64,000 nucleotides of DNA, taken from Spinacia oleracea (taxonomy: Eukaryota > Streptophyta > Magnoliopsida > Caryophyllales > Amaranthaceae). The translations under genes were made by a program, and so were the position numbers. This document shows positions 13,631 through 25,108 of this stretch, in pieces. The stretch is taken from assembly GCF_020520425.1 (NCBI RefSeq), contig NC_079491.1, positions 6,497,143 through 6,561,142 of the forward strand. The letters run 5' to 3'. The notes below the pieces were generated by a model, which saw only the letters and a program-made list of their open reading frames with translations, did not search any database and had not been told where the DNA came from. Numbering within the stretch: the first letter of the stretch is position 1; each line of letters starts with the position of its first letter.

Positions 13631-16600
13631 ATGGCAATGAAAGTATATGCAAATTATCTTCGTCCACCTGCAATTTTACCAATTCGTTACAATAAACCCA
13701 CCAAAGTTCGCAAATTTTGTGTTAGAAATTGCAGCAGTGACACTTTTGATGCTGATAATTCTCGTAAGGTGCATATTCTTTTGTCTGATTTTTTTCCCGT
13801 TTGATTTGATCATTTTGCAGGCTATTTTGTGAAGATTTAATCTTTTCTGGGTATGAATTATGTTGTTATTTTGTGATTATATATTCACTTAAGCTTCCAA
13901 TTGTGTAGCAATTAATTTGGGTTTTTTAATTTAATTTCTAGGTTTAGAAGTTTATTGGAATAGCATAAGGATCATGGTTTGGTGTTCTTTTGACATGAAA
14001 ATTGACTGAATGAGATCCTGTTTTTGATCCAATTGTGCAACAGACTATATCGTTGGATTGGGAAAGAAAGATAACTCTTGGTTGAAAGGGTTTTGGTTTG
14101 TCTATAAATCACTGACAGGAAAGAGAAATGTTGAACAAGAAATTTGGTCATTGCTCATGTAAGAATTCGAGTCGAAGTGGATGTTAGCTAGCTTAGTTGG
14201 TTTAGTATGTCGGAGGTTGTAGCCGATAATCCATTTGTGGTGAAGTAGCTAGGTGAAAGGGATGTCTGGTATTAGATTATGAGTGGCTAAACACTTTGAC
14301 AAGAGCAATACTGGATTTCTCATAATCATGGATAGCTATTAACAGACTCTAGGATCTCCCCCTTTTGATTGGGTTTAGTTTTTAAAGCAAAATTGTAACC
14401 ATCATAACTTTCAAGTTCGTCAATTCGACAAATTACTGAGTGAGGAGGAACATTTGTAGAAAATCAAGTTTTAAGAAATATTGCCTACCATAATGTATAC
14501 ATCTATACTGATTGAATTTGGATATTTAGTAATGATTTCAACTTGTAAACACGTGCAGCTTGTTTTGGAAGTGAAGGGAAGGCTCAAAAATGAATATCAT
14601 GAGCTCCCCGTAGGCAAGAATGGACGAGATGATGAAAGCATGATCTTTTGGTTTCTCAAGGACCGCAAGTTCTCTGTTGATGACGCTGTGAAAAGGCTGA
14701 GTAAAGCTATTGTATGTAAGACTAGCACTATTCTCAGTCTTCACATGTTTATGGGAACAAGTAATTTGAATGTTCTGACTTAGCAACACTATCTTAAGTA
14801 TTGTTATACGTCTAGCTGTGTTGTGTGATGTGAATATAACTATATGTATCATGTTATGTTGATTCTTCCACGCTCGGATGCTCAGGCCTGTTATGTCTTT
14901 TCAGCAATTTGTTATCAAGTTAAGATCATGTTAAATGGACTCTAGCGAATTTCCCTACATTATTAATTAAACGTGTTCAAAAACAGTCATGTGAGTCGGC
15001 GTGCACTTGTTCTCTACTGAACAAAACTGTTTAACAATGATCTTTTAAAACATGTACCCCGACTTTTCACATTAAAACATGAGTTTCTAGCTCCTCTTGT
15101 TCCATATTTAACGAATAGGAATTTGCACTAGCTTTAAATTTTGGCTGATGTTGTTCATATTTATGCCAGAAATGGCGTCAAGAATTTGGAGTGGATGAGC
15201 TGTCTGAAGACTCAATGAAAATTGCTGCTCAAACAGGCAAAAGCTCTGTACACGAGTTCCTTGATGTGAATGGGAAACCTGTGCTAATAGTGCAGGCATC
15301 AAAACATTTCCCTGGAGTAAGTACCAAAGTCGCACTGCCAAATTTTAGCTTCTTTGTATGTTTAAAATGGTCTTTAGCCCTTAGTTCCTCGTTCATTGTT
15401 TTGGTACATAACATCCATTTCTGTAAGCATATTTCCCGAGTCATAATTTTTTTTTCTTCTAATTTTCGTTAGTTTCATGAGAATGTTAATTGCAGAAGTG
15501 ACATACAAACATGACATTGCATTTAACATGGCTATCAGTTGCATCAGCTTATAGATTGTAAAAAACAGACGTGTTCCGAGATTTTCCAGGGTTATGAATG
15601 AATAACAAGTTGAGTTATACTATAATGGCTGAAAGTGATTGACATCACCCTTCAAAATTTAAAGTGACTTATCTTGTTCCCTTGACATCGTCATTCCGCA
15701 CAGGCTCATCTGATGATGCATGCATAATGGGCTAATTACAGATGCAGGATGAGGATGAGAAGTTATGTGTGTTCCAGATTGAGAAAGCTCTGAGTAAGCT
15801 CCCAGAAGGCCAAGAACAAATACTTGCGATAGTCGACCTCAGGGGCTTTGGTACTGCTAACGCAGATATGAATTTCTTGACATTTTTGGTAATTTTTTTT
15901 TACCTTGTGGCTTTTGCTGCGTCAACCAATTTACAGTATCTTCTTTTTTTTATTGAGCTAAAACTAGACTTAGGCTTTGTTCTTTACTTCTTTCTACCCT
16001 GAAAAAAAAATGAATTTCAGAAAGAACAGAAAATTACATTTAAGGTTCCAATAATTTTAGATAAGGACTACCCAAGTCCAATTCAAGTAAAACTAGTTTT
16101 GTTAAGTTCAGGTGAAAAGAAATAGAGTCCATATTTGAGTGCAACTAAGCCCCAATTTTTTTCCTTTCTTTATGGTTAATATTAAAATTAAAATAACAAT
16201 CACTAGCATATATGAAGGATAAGAAACGAAACCTCTGAAACTATCAAGATGATACTCTGGAAAAATATCTGTACATCTAGGAAGTGGAGCAAGCCTTTGA
16301 CCTAAAAGTTTTAACCTATTTTGTTCAATGCAGTTTGATGTATTCTACTATTACTATCCAAAGCGGTTGGGCCAGATACTCATGGTGGAAGCGCCTTTTG
16401 TTTTTAAGCCTCTTTGGCAGCTGGCAAAGCCCCTCCTCAAACAACATGCATCTCTGGTATTGCATCTGTTGCCATGTGAATATTAGTTTGTTCTTGTTGT
16501 ACTCTCAACTCTCTATGCAATGTAACGCATTTACTAACAATAAAACAAATTTAACTGATTATCCTCCACATTCTCATTCACGCCACTTCTTAAGAGGTGG

Positions 16601-17292
16601 AAAGGGATCAAGCTTATATAAAGAAAAGCACGAAAGTAACCAAAGATGCAACAACTAACCCCTGTCCTTGAATGCAAACTCTTTTAGTATGGCTTGCTGT
16701 TTCACTGTTTGTTCAAAACTATGTAAGACAGAGAGTTGGATCTTCCTGTGTTTTGGGCTTGTTGTTAGGAGAAAAACCCACTTGTAATTGTCCCACATTG
16801 ATTAACAAGAGGGGGTTAGACGACACATATAACTAGTGGCCTACCCTATCTCCCTTTAGTTTTAGGATGTAACTTCAACAACGCTTATAGGTCAGATTCG
16901 TCCCCAACCAAAACTTGTGTATAGGTGCATTGAGTAACTAACACTTGTGTTGTGACATCAAAATCTGAATGTTACTTTGATACTCCCCTAGTCCCCTGTT
17001 AAGAATTACTCCGTATTAAGAAGCTGATCCTAATGCGTGCAGTATTCTTTTTAGGCGAATTGGGCATCTAAAACTTGTATTTTGACATAGAAATCTAAAT
17101 GTTACCTTGATACTCCCTTATTTCCCTAATAAGTATTAAGAAGCTGATCCTGATGCATGCAATATTTTTGTATTGAAGGTGAGATTCTGTTCAGTAGAGA
17201 CAGTCCGAGAAGAATATTTTACTCCCAACACCGTACCTGCCATCTTTAGAGATGAGAAGGCAACAGAGGTGGTTTCCGGTAACCAAGGTTAA
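13631..17292 (+). CDS. CRAL-TRIO (Sec14-like) lipid-transfer family protein
   Basis: Six exons with phase-0 junctions: 13631-13768, 14559-14711, 15170-15316, 15742-15888, 16334-16456, 17179-17292, about 273 residues. Residues 1-46 are basic and Ser-rich, compatible with a plastid transit peptide. Exon 2 is the CRAL-TRIO-preceding helix region ([18 protein letters not shown]). From exon 3 on, the CRAL-TRIO fold is clear: [11 protein letters not shown], then [20 protein letters not shown] and [12 protein letters not shown]. The family binds a phosphoinositide or other lipid in a hydrophobic pocket. Length and layout match the small single-domain Arabidopsis Sec14-like proteins such as At5g63060. 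Donor 1 (AAG/GTGCAT) is weak, and exon 4 could start six bases later at a second AG. All exons are open, so the gene looks intact. Confidence 0.87.
16922..17172. repeat. About 128-bp tandem duplication in intron 5
   Basis: The block with AATCTGAATGTTACTTTGATACTCCC and AAGAAGCTGATCC near 16970-17030 recurs near 17090-17155 with about 15% differences. It ends just before the last exon of the CRAL-TRIO gene, so it may have involved part of the intron's 3' region. Confidence 0.65.
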
Positions 17293-19130
17293 AGGGAAAA
17301 AATCCTTGTTTTGCTTACAGGAGTTTGTGTTCTAATTTCTGAGACCTAGTTACTGGGATATTTACACCGAATGCCCCGTGAAATGTAGAATTGGGTCTAC
17401 AAACGTAGTGTTTCCACAGAAGTTGTCAGATTTTCCAGTCACTTCATGGGATTATATGGGTGATGTATAACGTGAGAGCATTTCAACGGCGTCTAGCCAG
17501 AAACAGGTTTTGGAGCAACAACAATGTTATTATGATCAAGAAGGTGAATTCAGCGTTGATTGTTTTACAGTCGGATTTCTTTCTATGTAGTAATTCAGTA
17601 GTTCAAAATGTGTACCTGTCAGGTTGCTAGAAACTTGTAATCACAAGATACTTTCGTATACGATTATTACATTTGGATATATATTTGATAAAGCTGACTA
17701 TACCCTGTCCAAATCGGAATTTGCACTTATAATTAGATGTGTTTCGTATTTGACTTGAAAATTATAGTATCGGAAACCTTGAACCTCTAATCTAGGATAA
17801 AATGGAGACAGGGAATAAACGATGAACCAGTGGGCGTCTGGGCGAGGCTATCAGCAACACACTGACCTGTAAAGCGTAAACCTCTCAAGCCAAAGGGCCA
17901 CAATATTGTGGTTTGACAAAGCTGACTTGGCCTAGGCCCAATTTGAATTAGCACCCAATATTACGTGTGTTGGAAGTTCTTGTTGGGAAATACAAAAGAA
18001 AAGTGTGAAAAATAAGAATAGTGTTTGTTGTCTCACATAGAAAGAATTTTTCTTTTCCTCCTTGTTTATATATTGCGTTGTGGGAAAAACATATTTTTGA
18101 GAATGTACGAGAGTGGTATGAGTGGAGTGTGAAACGCATGTGCGGCGCCGGGGTTGGCACTTGGCAGAAGACTTGTTATTTTGGGTTGTGGACTGTTTTG
18201 GTTAATTCCTTGTTACATGAATCTGTATTGATTACGTAACCGTTTTGGATGGACTGTTTTGGTTAATTCCTTGTTACATGAATCTGTATTGATTACGTAA
18301 CCGTTTTGGGTGGACGTTTTGGTTAATTCCTTGTTACATGAATCTATATTGATTACGTAACCGTTGGATTACTAGCCTTAATGTTGTCCGTTACAATCTT
18401 CATTACTCTGCCCGGTTTCTACTTCACGGAAAGGAAGCGAAAAGGTATTAATAACCATTTAGATTTAGTCCATTACATCCCACAGCCAAACGAACAAATA
18501 AATCTTCGACTCCTTCAGAAATGGACCAAATGAGTCTAAATCTAATAACCACAAAATTCCCGTGGGCAGACTTCGCCGCCTGGAAGTAAGATAAGCAATG
18601 AAGAAATGCTGAGCTATATGTATGAATCTTTGAAAAGGATTGAGGATATATGAGATACTTTTCTTCCTATTTATCTATGTACTATGCGTACTTCGCTGCT
18701 AAACGTTGCTGCTATAACTCTATCGTCATTAACATTGTCCACAAAAGGAAGTTTTATCCCACACTGTTATTTTAGAAAACAATTTACACCTTTATAATCT
18801 TCAGAGTAGAGTATACATAGCACGACCTTACTTGAACAGGATCTGTTCTATAGTATTCGTACCTCTGTATCTTTGAGTTCTAAAGAGACAGAAAACCAAG
18901 TTTGGTGGATGAATCATGACCGTGCGATCTGAGCGTGATTAACGGCTACCATTGATCTACTGGTCTCTGGCGCTGTAGATGATCGTTCCTCAGTTCCTTT
19001 GTGATCTTGAGGAAGATCGCACGGTTGTCTGACAGACTTCAAAAACTTTTTTAATGTTTTACCCAATTTTTATTGTAACATTGAACTGAAATTTAGTTGG
19101 TGTCTTTTTTATTTTTTGGGGTGAAAAAAG
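17293..19130. other. Intergenic between CRAL-TRIO and small membrane protein genes
   Basis: The first about 400 bases are probably 3' UTR of the CRAL-TRIO gene. A stretch near 17845-17905 (GCAACACACTGACC..CCTCTCAAGCCAAAGGGCC) recurs near 21828-21872. A three-copy tandem repeat lies at 18188-18367. No further gene is recognised. Confidence 0.4.
18188..18367. repeat. About 61-bp tandem repeat, three copies
   Basis: Units start TGGACTGTTTTGGTTAATTC and include GATTACGTAACCG. Units one and two differ by almost nothing; unit three has a one-base shortening and a G-to-A change. The high identity implies recent duplication. The TTACGTAA palindrome is a possible bZIP-type site, which is inference only. 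Confidence 0.9.
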
Positions 19131-19659
19131 ATGAATGGGAAATTTGGAGGTGGGAAGCTTCCAACCGGAACGCCGTCCATGGCAAGGTCGACTGTGGTTG
19201 TTGTTCTCTCTCTTCTGGGTGGCGCCTCCGTTGTCCACAACATATACAAGCCTGACCTTGTAAGTTTTAGTTGTTCACTTATACATTCTTGTTGTTTTAT
19301 TACTTGCACACCAGCTGTTTGATAAAATGTCCCAATGAAGGTTGATCAATATATGCTTTATCTTTTTTCGTGTTGTGTTGTTTTGTTTCAAAGCTAGATT
19401 ATACAACATGTTTGATTAATTATATGGAGTAATGGATTATATACGTATGCACGAAGAGGTGTATAGGCCAATGAGTTTGTTTTATCTATGATCTAATCTT
19501 TCAGTGTCTATGTTAAGCTTGTTGGAATTTATGAACTTTGTAGAGTGAATTGTTTTGTTCAAGTCAAATAAATCGTATAAGCAATGTTATCTTTGTGTGC
19601 AGACTTTGCCATCTCCGGAAGAAGTGAGTGAGGATAAGCAAAAGAATGAGAAGCAATGA
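19131..19659 (+). CDS. Small single-span membrane protein, plant-conserved, function unknown
   Basis: Two exons, 19131-19259 and 19603-19659, joined in phase 0 by a clear GTAAGT donor and GTGCAG acceptor, give 61 residues. The N-terminus (MNGKFGGGKLPTGTPSMA) is Gly- and Lys-rich, followed by one hydrophobic helix (about residues 19-36, STVVVVLSLLGGASVV), a short VHNIYKPDLTLP segment and an acidic/basic tail. This pattern is familiar from small plant proteins annotated as hypothetical or organelle assembly factors. I cannot assign a function. The composition (Gly-rich, single helix, conserved HNIYKPDL-type loop) suggests a mitochondrial inner-membrane accessory protein, but that is a guess. 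The start is the first ATG after a long T-run, without a competing in-frame ATG. Confidence 0.72.
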
Positions 19660-20428
19660 TTCTATCTAGCTTTCTGTCTTTCGATCCTCTTGTAAGTTTG
19701 ACTTGAGCAATGAATAATGCCATCATAAACTTTGCTTTCAAGCTAAATCAACGAATCTTTGAATGAAATTAAGGATATCAAGTAAACATTTTCTTTGGCT
19801 TGCTTGGTTTGTATGTAGGCAGTAGGCTGCAGCAAAGTTCCATCAGTCTTTTGTGGTTTTGGCAACATTACTTAAGCTAATGGAGCAGCACCCTTTTCAT
19901 TGGTCTGCGTTTTTTTCCGCATGATCACGGGGCTCGTAGATTTTTTTATCAATCTGTCAATATTATTGTCCTTCCAAGATTAATCAAGAAAGCAGAACAA
20001 ATTGATGAATTAAAGGAATTAAAACAGCAAGCAACAAATTGCAATAGGTCTACAATGTGTTTCCTTAATTTCTTCTGATTCTTCTGCAACATAAGGGGAA
20101 AGTGTACCTTGAAATTACTTTAAATGATAATGCTTGAAGCATAGTTTCTGTTCTAAGAAATTTGGTACCAAACAAATAAAAGAAGTAGTACTACGTAGTA
20201 AATTACTCGGCAACATCCATCACAAAACTTAGAACACATGAATGAGGCAATGCTTTTTCAGAAATTGATAAAAACAACGGCTACTGGTTTTAGAACCACT
20301 GGAATTGAGAATATATTTGTATCTGATGTCAAACTAAGAAACTTAGTACGTACCATATATTAAAGAGAAAATACAACAATCAATTTTGAGCTTCATGGAT
20401 AGATCGATAACATTGGGGAAGCTCCTTA
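19660..20428. other. 3' flank and intergenic
   Basis: Probable 3' UTR of the small membrane protein up to about 19800, then AT-rich sequence without coding signal. Confidence 0.35.
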
Positions 20429-20716
20429 GAGCATCTTCAATGGTTGTAGTTAGGGACTAGCTTGCAATTTTTAGAAATTTCAAGCTACTAGCTTGATCAT
20501 TGGAGTTCAAATGATAAATTTGCTTGAAAAAAAATTGGCCAATGAAATAATATTAAATAAAATTATATTTAAAATATTGTTGACAAATAGGACTACATTA
20601 ATATCATGCTAGTAGCTAACCATTGGGGTACCAACAAGCTAAAAAGGGAAATATCTTTGATATATTATGTGGCATGACAAGTTAATTTAGCAATTAGCTT
20701 ACCGTTGAATATGCTC
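20429..20716. mobile_element. PIF/Harbinger (Tourist-like) MITE, 288 bp
   Basis: Flanked by TTA on both sides (20426-20428, 20717-20719), the target preferred by Harbinger elements. Inverted ends are GAGCATCTTCAATGGTTG and, from the right, GAGCATATTCAACGGTAAG. AT-rich inside, no transposase. Confidence 0.75.
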
Positions 20717-20886
20717 TTATATAACATAAGTTTCGGCTGAATGGTGTTATAATATTCATTAATTTTGCTTACAAGCTATAATAAATTTCGTAGAAACTCG
20801 TGTTTAAATGTGAACAGTAAGGATACATGCTCAAATTCGTAGAAACTCAGTGTTTAAATTCAGTGTCCGAGGAGGCCGGCCCTTCT

Positions 20887-21232
20887 TTTTCTTAGTGGCT
20901 TGGGCTAGAAGGGCCTCCTTCGATGCTGCTCCTGCCATATGGCCGGTTCGGGTCGTGTTCATTGGGGCATGTGGGAATATTTGATCATGGTTTTCTTAGT
21001 GGCTTGGGCTAGAAGGGCCTCCTCCGACGCTGCTACTGCCATATGGCCGGTTCGGGTCGTGTTCATTGGGGCATGTGGGAATATTTGATCATGGTTTTCT
21101 TAGTGGCTTGGGCTAGAAGGGCCTCCTCCGACGCTGCTACTGCCATATGGCCGGTTCGGGTCGTGTTCATTGGGGCATGTGGGAATATTTGATCATGGTT
21201 TTCTTAGTGGTTTGGGCTAGAAGGGCCTCCGC
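20887..21232. repeat. 104-bp tandem repeat, 3.3 copies
   Basis: Units begin at 20887, 20991, 21095 and 21199 with TTTTCTTAGTGGCTTGGGC and contain CATATGGCCGGTTCGGG and GGGGCATGTGGGAATATTTG. Units two and three are nearly identical; the first has several changes. The fourth is cut after about 33 bases, close to the hAT insertion at 21248. GC content is higher than the surroundings. No long frame spans it. Confidence 0.92.
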
Positions 21233-21247
21233 ACGAGCTGCTACTTC

Positions 21248-21684
21248 TAGGGGTGTTGGGCTCGAGCTTGAAACATTAAAACCAAATTCGGTTCGGCTGG
21301 AAACTCGATAACCTCGCCCAAGGTTGATCATCAAATCTTTAATCAAGAAACATGTTTATCAATTTTTTCATGTTCTATATGTTAAAAATAAATATCTATT
21401 AGAATTAATTTATGCAAAGAATTATTTTATAAAAAATACATATTTGTATTAAAAAGATATCGAGGTCTCGAGCTTATTCACGAGCTTTCGAGCCGAGCCG
21501 TTAATAACTAATTTATGCAAAGAATTATTTTATAAAAAATACATAGTTTAAAAAGAAACTGAGGTCTCGAGCTTGTTCGTTAATAACTCATGCTTGTCTC
21601 GTTAAGTTCTCTAGCCAAACTCAAACTCGAGTCGAGCCGAGCCTCGAGTAATTCGCGAGCATGCTCAGCTCATTAACACCCCTA
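21248..21684. mobile_element. hAT-type MITE, 437 bp
   Basis: Inverted ends TAGGGGTGTT and, from the right, TAGGGGTGTTAATG. CTCGAGC/GCTCGAG motifs cluster near both ends (subterminal repeats). The flanking 8-mers GCTACTTC and GCCATTAC match at five positions, consistent with an old target duplication. No transposase. The TAGGGGTGTT end is shared with the larger element at 51107. Confidence 0.65.
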
Positions 21685-22207
21685 GCCATTACCTAGCACA
21701 GCCCACATGCTCGCTCAACCGGTACTTCGGACGGGGTATTAAAGAATGGAGTAGAAACCCGAACACATCTTTGATGAAAAAAAAGGAGGCAGGGGAGAGG
21801 CGAGGCGCCAGTGCGTGTGACCTAGCAGCAACACACTGCCCTACAAACCTCTCAAACCAAAGGGCTCAACACAAATTGTTGGGGTTCACACGATGAGGCA
21901 GTGTTTGCGTATTTGTTTCGGGGTTCTCAAAATAACCCTTCACGGGGAGGCACACGGAAACAACCCCATAAAGAAAAGACCCGGCCCGGGATTCCGACCC
22001 GGCATGTTTAGGGTTCAGACGTTACCGTCTTACAGGGTGATATTTTCGGGTCGTGCAAACCCCAACCCCCTCTACCTCCCTGAAGTTGTGGACTAGTGTG
22101 CTATATTTCATTTATATAGGCTTTTCCTGATTGTTCTTCTCCAAATGTGGGATAGGAATATAGGATAGAGGCCTAACCTCTTCAGGAGAGAGAAAGATAG
22201 CTAGAAA
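21685..22207. other. 5' flank of the SOUL gene
   Basis: GC-richer than average. It contains a segment shared with about 17845-17905 and a run GACCCGGCCCGGGATTCCGA-like near 21980. The leader of the next gene lies in the last 100 bases. No gene assigned. Confidence 0.35.
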
Positions 22208-25108
22208 ATGGAGAAAGCTTGGAAATTGATGGTAGTAATCTGGGTAACTGTATACCTGGTAACAGTGACAATGGCGAGCGAGTCGCCTAAATACTCTGTA
22301 ATCCACTCTGAATCAGATTTCGAAATTAGGGTTTATAAAGAATCTACTTGGATGTCTGCTCCCGTCGATCACCTCTCCTTTCGTCAAGCTACCAAATTGG
22401 GGTTCCACCGGTAAATTATAGCTCATTCTCTCTCATTTGATCAACTTTGAACTTAATTTGTTAAACCAACAATTTGTTTTCGCTTTTGAAATTGGATTCG
22501 TTAATCTTCAATTATCGTAGTATTAATTTTGTGCCATTTTTGGGAATTTTGTGATTGTGGATTGTAAGTCTGTGATCAATTGTGTTTCTGCTGCTGTGAT
22601 TATGCTGTTTTTACAATCTGCAATTTAACTCATGATTCATGAAGAACAATCTTGGAATTATGTTATGTTTTTCCAATGCTTAAGGTTAGTGATGGAGAAC
22701 TGGAGATAGTTCGACTATGTTATGACCATTTTAAACTGGGCTTTACAAGTTCTTCATTGTCGTTGTTATGTTCCATTGTGAAGTGAAATGGTTTCATTGG
22801 CTTTCCTAACACTGGATATACAGTATTTTAAATGCTGCAACTTAGTTGTAGCAGCGAAAATGAAGAGGTTTACGCCCTTGTTCTTGATAGTGTAAATCTT
22901 AGGCTTTTGAATCACTGTGTTGCTTTGTATGTGAGCTGCACTTGATCTTGCAAAACTTGCTCCATTAGGAAATAGAGGGTATAAGCTAGAGTACTGCTTT
23001 ACAGTAGCTAAATGGACCGAAAAATTTCGTTATCTTATTATCGTGGACATGCTATCAGGTGATTAGCTGCAGGAACCCAAAGGGACGTATTCGTCCGTTG
23101 GTGTCCACTATTGATAGTAGTCTTTCAGAATCCTCTTCTATTTAGATGATAACTGCTAATTTGTGGTTTTATTACTCATTGTATTCTTAATGGTTTCTAC
23201 AAGTGTTACCTAATTCCCTAATCACCCCACGAACCGAAAAAGCGAACTATTACATGAAAATTGTACTTTTTGGTCTAATTTAGCAAATTATGGAGCGAAT
23301 TGCGAACCTGTACCCAATCTCATACTAGCGTATCTGGTAATAATGGTTTCTACTGTTTTTGAATTATGATACACCAAAGAACCCGCTAAAAACAGTAAAC
23401 AGGCAAAACTAGTTCATACTCCATCAGTTGTTTTTTGCACCACCTAACCAACCTTCTTCTCACGTCTTCATTTTGTGTTGCTGCAATGTCCTTCTTGGAC
23501 AATGTTTTATAGTATCTGTCTTAGTGTGAAACTGAACCGCATCTGTATGGACTGTGTCAAAAGATTAGAAACCTTGGAATTCCACTCCATCACTAAAGTA
23601 GAGTTCAAATGATGGTTGAATCAGGGGGCAAGTCTAGTTTTGAGAAGGGGTAAAGGTAGTATGTATCTAAAAAAATTTAAAAAGTTTTGTTGCTTTTGAT
23701 TAAAAGCATAGGCAGTAACTATCTTTAATAAATGAAAGACATTCCTTCTCGTGCAAGAAAATAACGAACAATGAGAACGAGCCAGCAAAAAGGGAGAAAT
23801 GTTGGGCCTTTGGATGAGTTTATTACATAAGAGGCTCTAGTGTCTAGACTGTACAAATGCATGCCACTCTGTAGTTGGATCCGCTACTGGGTCGCAATTA
23901 GGAATATAATGCCAAAACCTTTTGAATATATAGATAAGAAGTGTAAATTTAATCAAACTATAATAGACATATAGTTCATTTAATTCTGGAACTAAAGTCA
24001 GTTCATGTTATATGTAACTCAGTTGATTTCCTGATCAATTAAGGAAGGATTATAGTCAATAGCCAACAACCAGTATGAAAATTGGTCTCATGGCTTTCTC
24101 ACATATTTTCCGAGGGCATGTAATTAGTGTAACAAATCCAAACTGGTTGGCTAATACTTGTCTGTTCATATGCACAGATAAGTCTTTTTGTTAGGTTGCG
24201 GACTTTTTCTGAGGACATGTAATTAGTGTTACAAATCCAAACTGGTCCACTGAGACTTGTATGCTCAGATGCACACGTAAGTCTTATTTTTCTGTTGCGG
24301 GCTTTTTTCTGAGGGCATATAATAAGTGTAACAAATCCAAACTGGTCGACTAAGATTGTCTGTTCATATGCACACATAACTACATAAGTCTTATTGTTAT
24401 GTTGCTTAATCAATGTTGACTTACCCTGTGACGAAACTCGGAAAGCATGTTCTGTCATTTGATCAAGAAGTGTTATGTTTCTTTTCGGTGACTAAGGCCT
24501 GTTCTTTAGAGCTGAGCCGAGCTGAGCTGGACTGAGTTGTCAATTAAGTCCTGAAATTGCAGTTAAACCAAAAAGCAGGGCCTAACAACACATGTGTTTA
24601 TCCCACATTTATTCTATAGACTTTTACAAAATTTCTCTTTTTTGAACTTAACAGGTTGTTCCAATACATCCAAGGTGCGAATCTGAACTCCTCTAGAATC
24701 CCGATGACAAAACCTGTGTTAACAAGCATTGTCCCTGAAGCTGGACCTCTTCATTCTTCAGCATATCTCGTTAACTTCTACTTACCCCTTAAGTTCCAAG
24801 GGACCCCACCACTTCCACTTCCCGAGCTCGACTTGAAACCAATCTCATGGCCAAGTCACTGTGTTGCAGTAAGGAAGTTTTCGGGATTTGCAGGTGACAG
24901 TAATGTTGTAACCGAGGCTGATAAACTGGCTACCAGTTTGGGAAGATCGCCATGGGCTAACTCCGCCTTAGCTGACAGTAAATATGTCTACTCAATTGCT
25001 CAGTACAGTTCTCCTTTCCAAATCTTTGGGCGCGTTAATGAAGTCTGGGTCAATGTTGATGGTTCAGAATCGGATAACTGTATGTCAAGTGGAATGGCTA
25101 CATACTGA
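22208..25108 (+). CDS. SOUL heme-binding family protein
   Basis: Two exons, 22208-22410 and 24655-25108, joined within an Arg codon (CG/G), give about 218 residues. Residues 7-24 are hydrophobic and form a signal peptide or anchor. The mature part starts SPKYSVIHSESDFEIRVY, the classic SOUL/HBP beginning. Exon 2 continues with IPMTKPVLTSIVP, VNFYLPLKFQGTPPLP, CVAVRKFSGFAG and a C-terminal VWVNV strand, all expected for the fold. SOUL proteins bind heme and other tetrapyrroles; secreted or ER plant members are of unclear role. Length fits the family. The 2.2-kb intron holds repeat material. All frames are open, so the gene looks intact. Confidence 0.9.
24105..24400. repeat. About 100-bp repeat, three copies, in SOUL intron
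   Basis: Three diverged units begin near 24109, 24210 and 24310, each with GAGG.CAT.TAAT.AGTGT, ACAAATCCAAACTGGT and TGCACA..TAAGTCTT. Differences of about 15-20% suggest age. A minus-strand frame through them is a repeat artefact. Confidence 0.8.
24493..24586 (-). mobile_element. Short MITE sharing sequence with the MOS1 promoter
   Basis: Inverted ends AAGGCCTGTTCTTT and, from the right, TTAGGCCCTGCTTTTT. The middle (GAGCTGAGCCGAGCTGAGCTG, then TTGTCAATTAAGTCCTGAAATTGC split by one base) is the reverse complement of sequence at about 53830-54240. It lies 70 bases upstream of SOUL exon 2. The class is probably hAT-like from the GGCCCTG end; target duplications were not settled. Confidence 0.45.

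Noticed and set aside
21893-22096. 67-codon frame upstream of the SOUL gene
   Set aside because: No domain and no conserved feature; it lies in promoter-proximal GC-rich sequence and stops before the real start at 22208.
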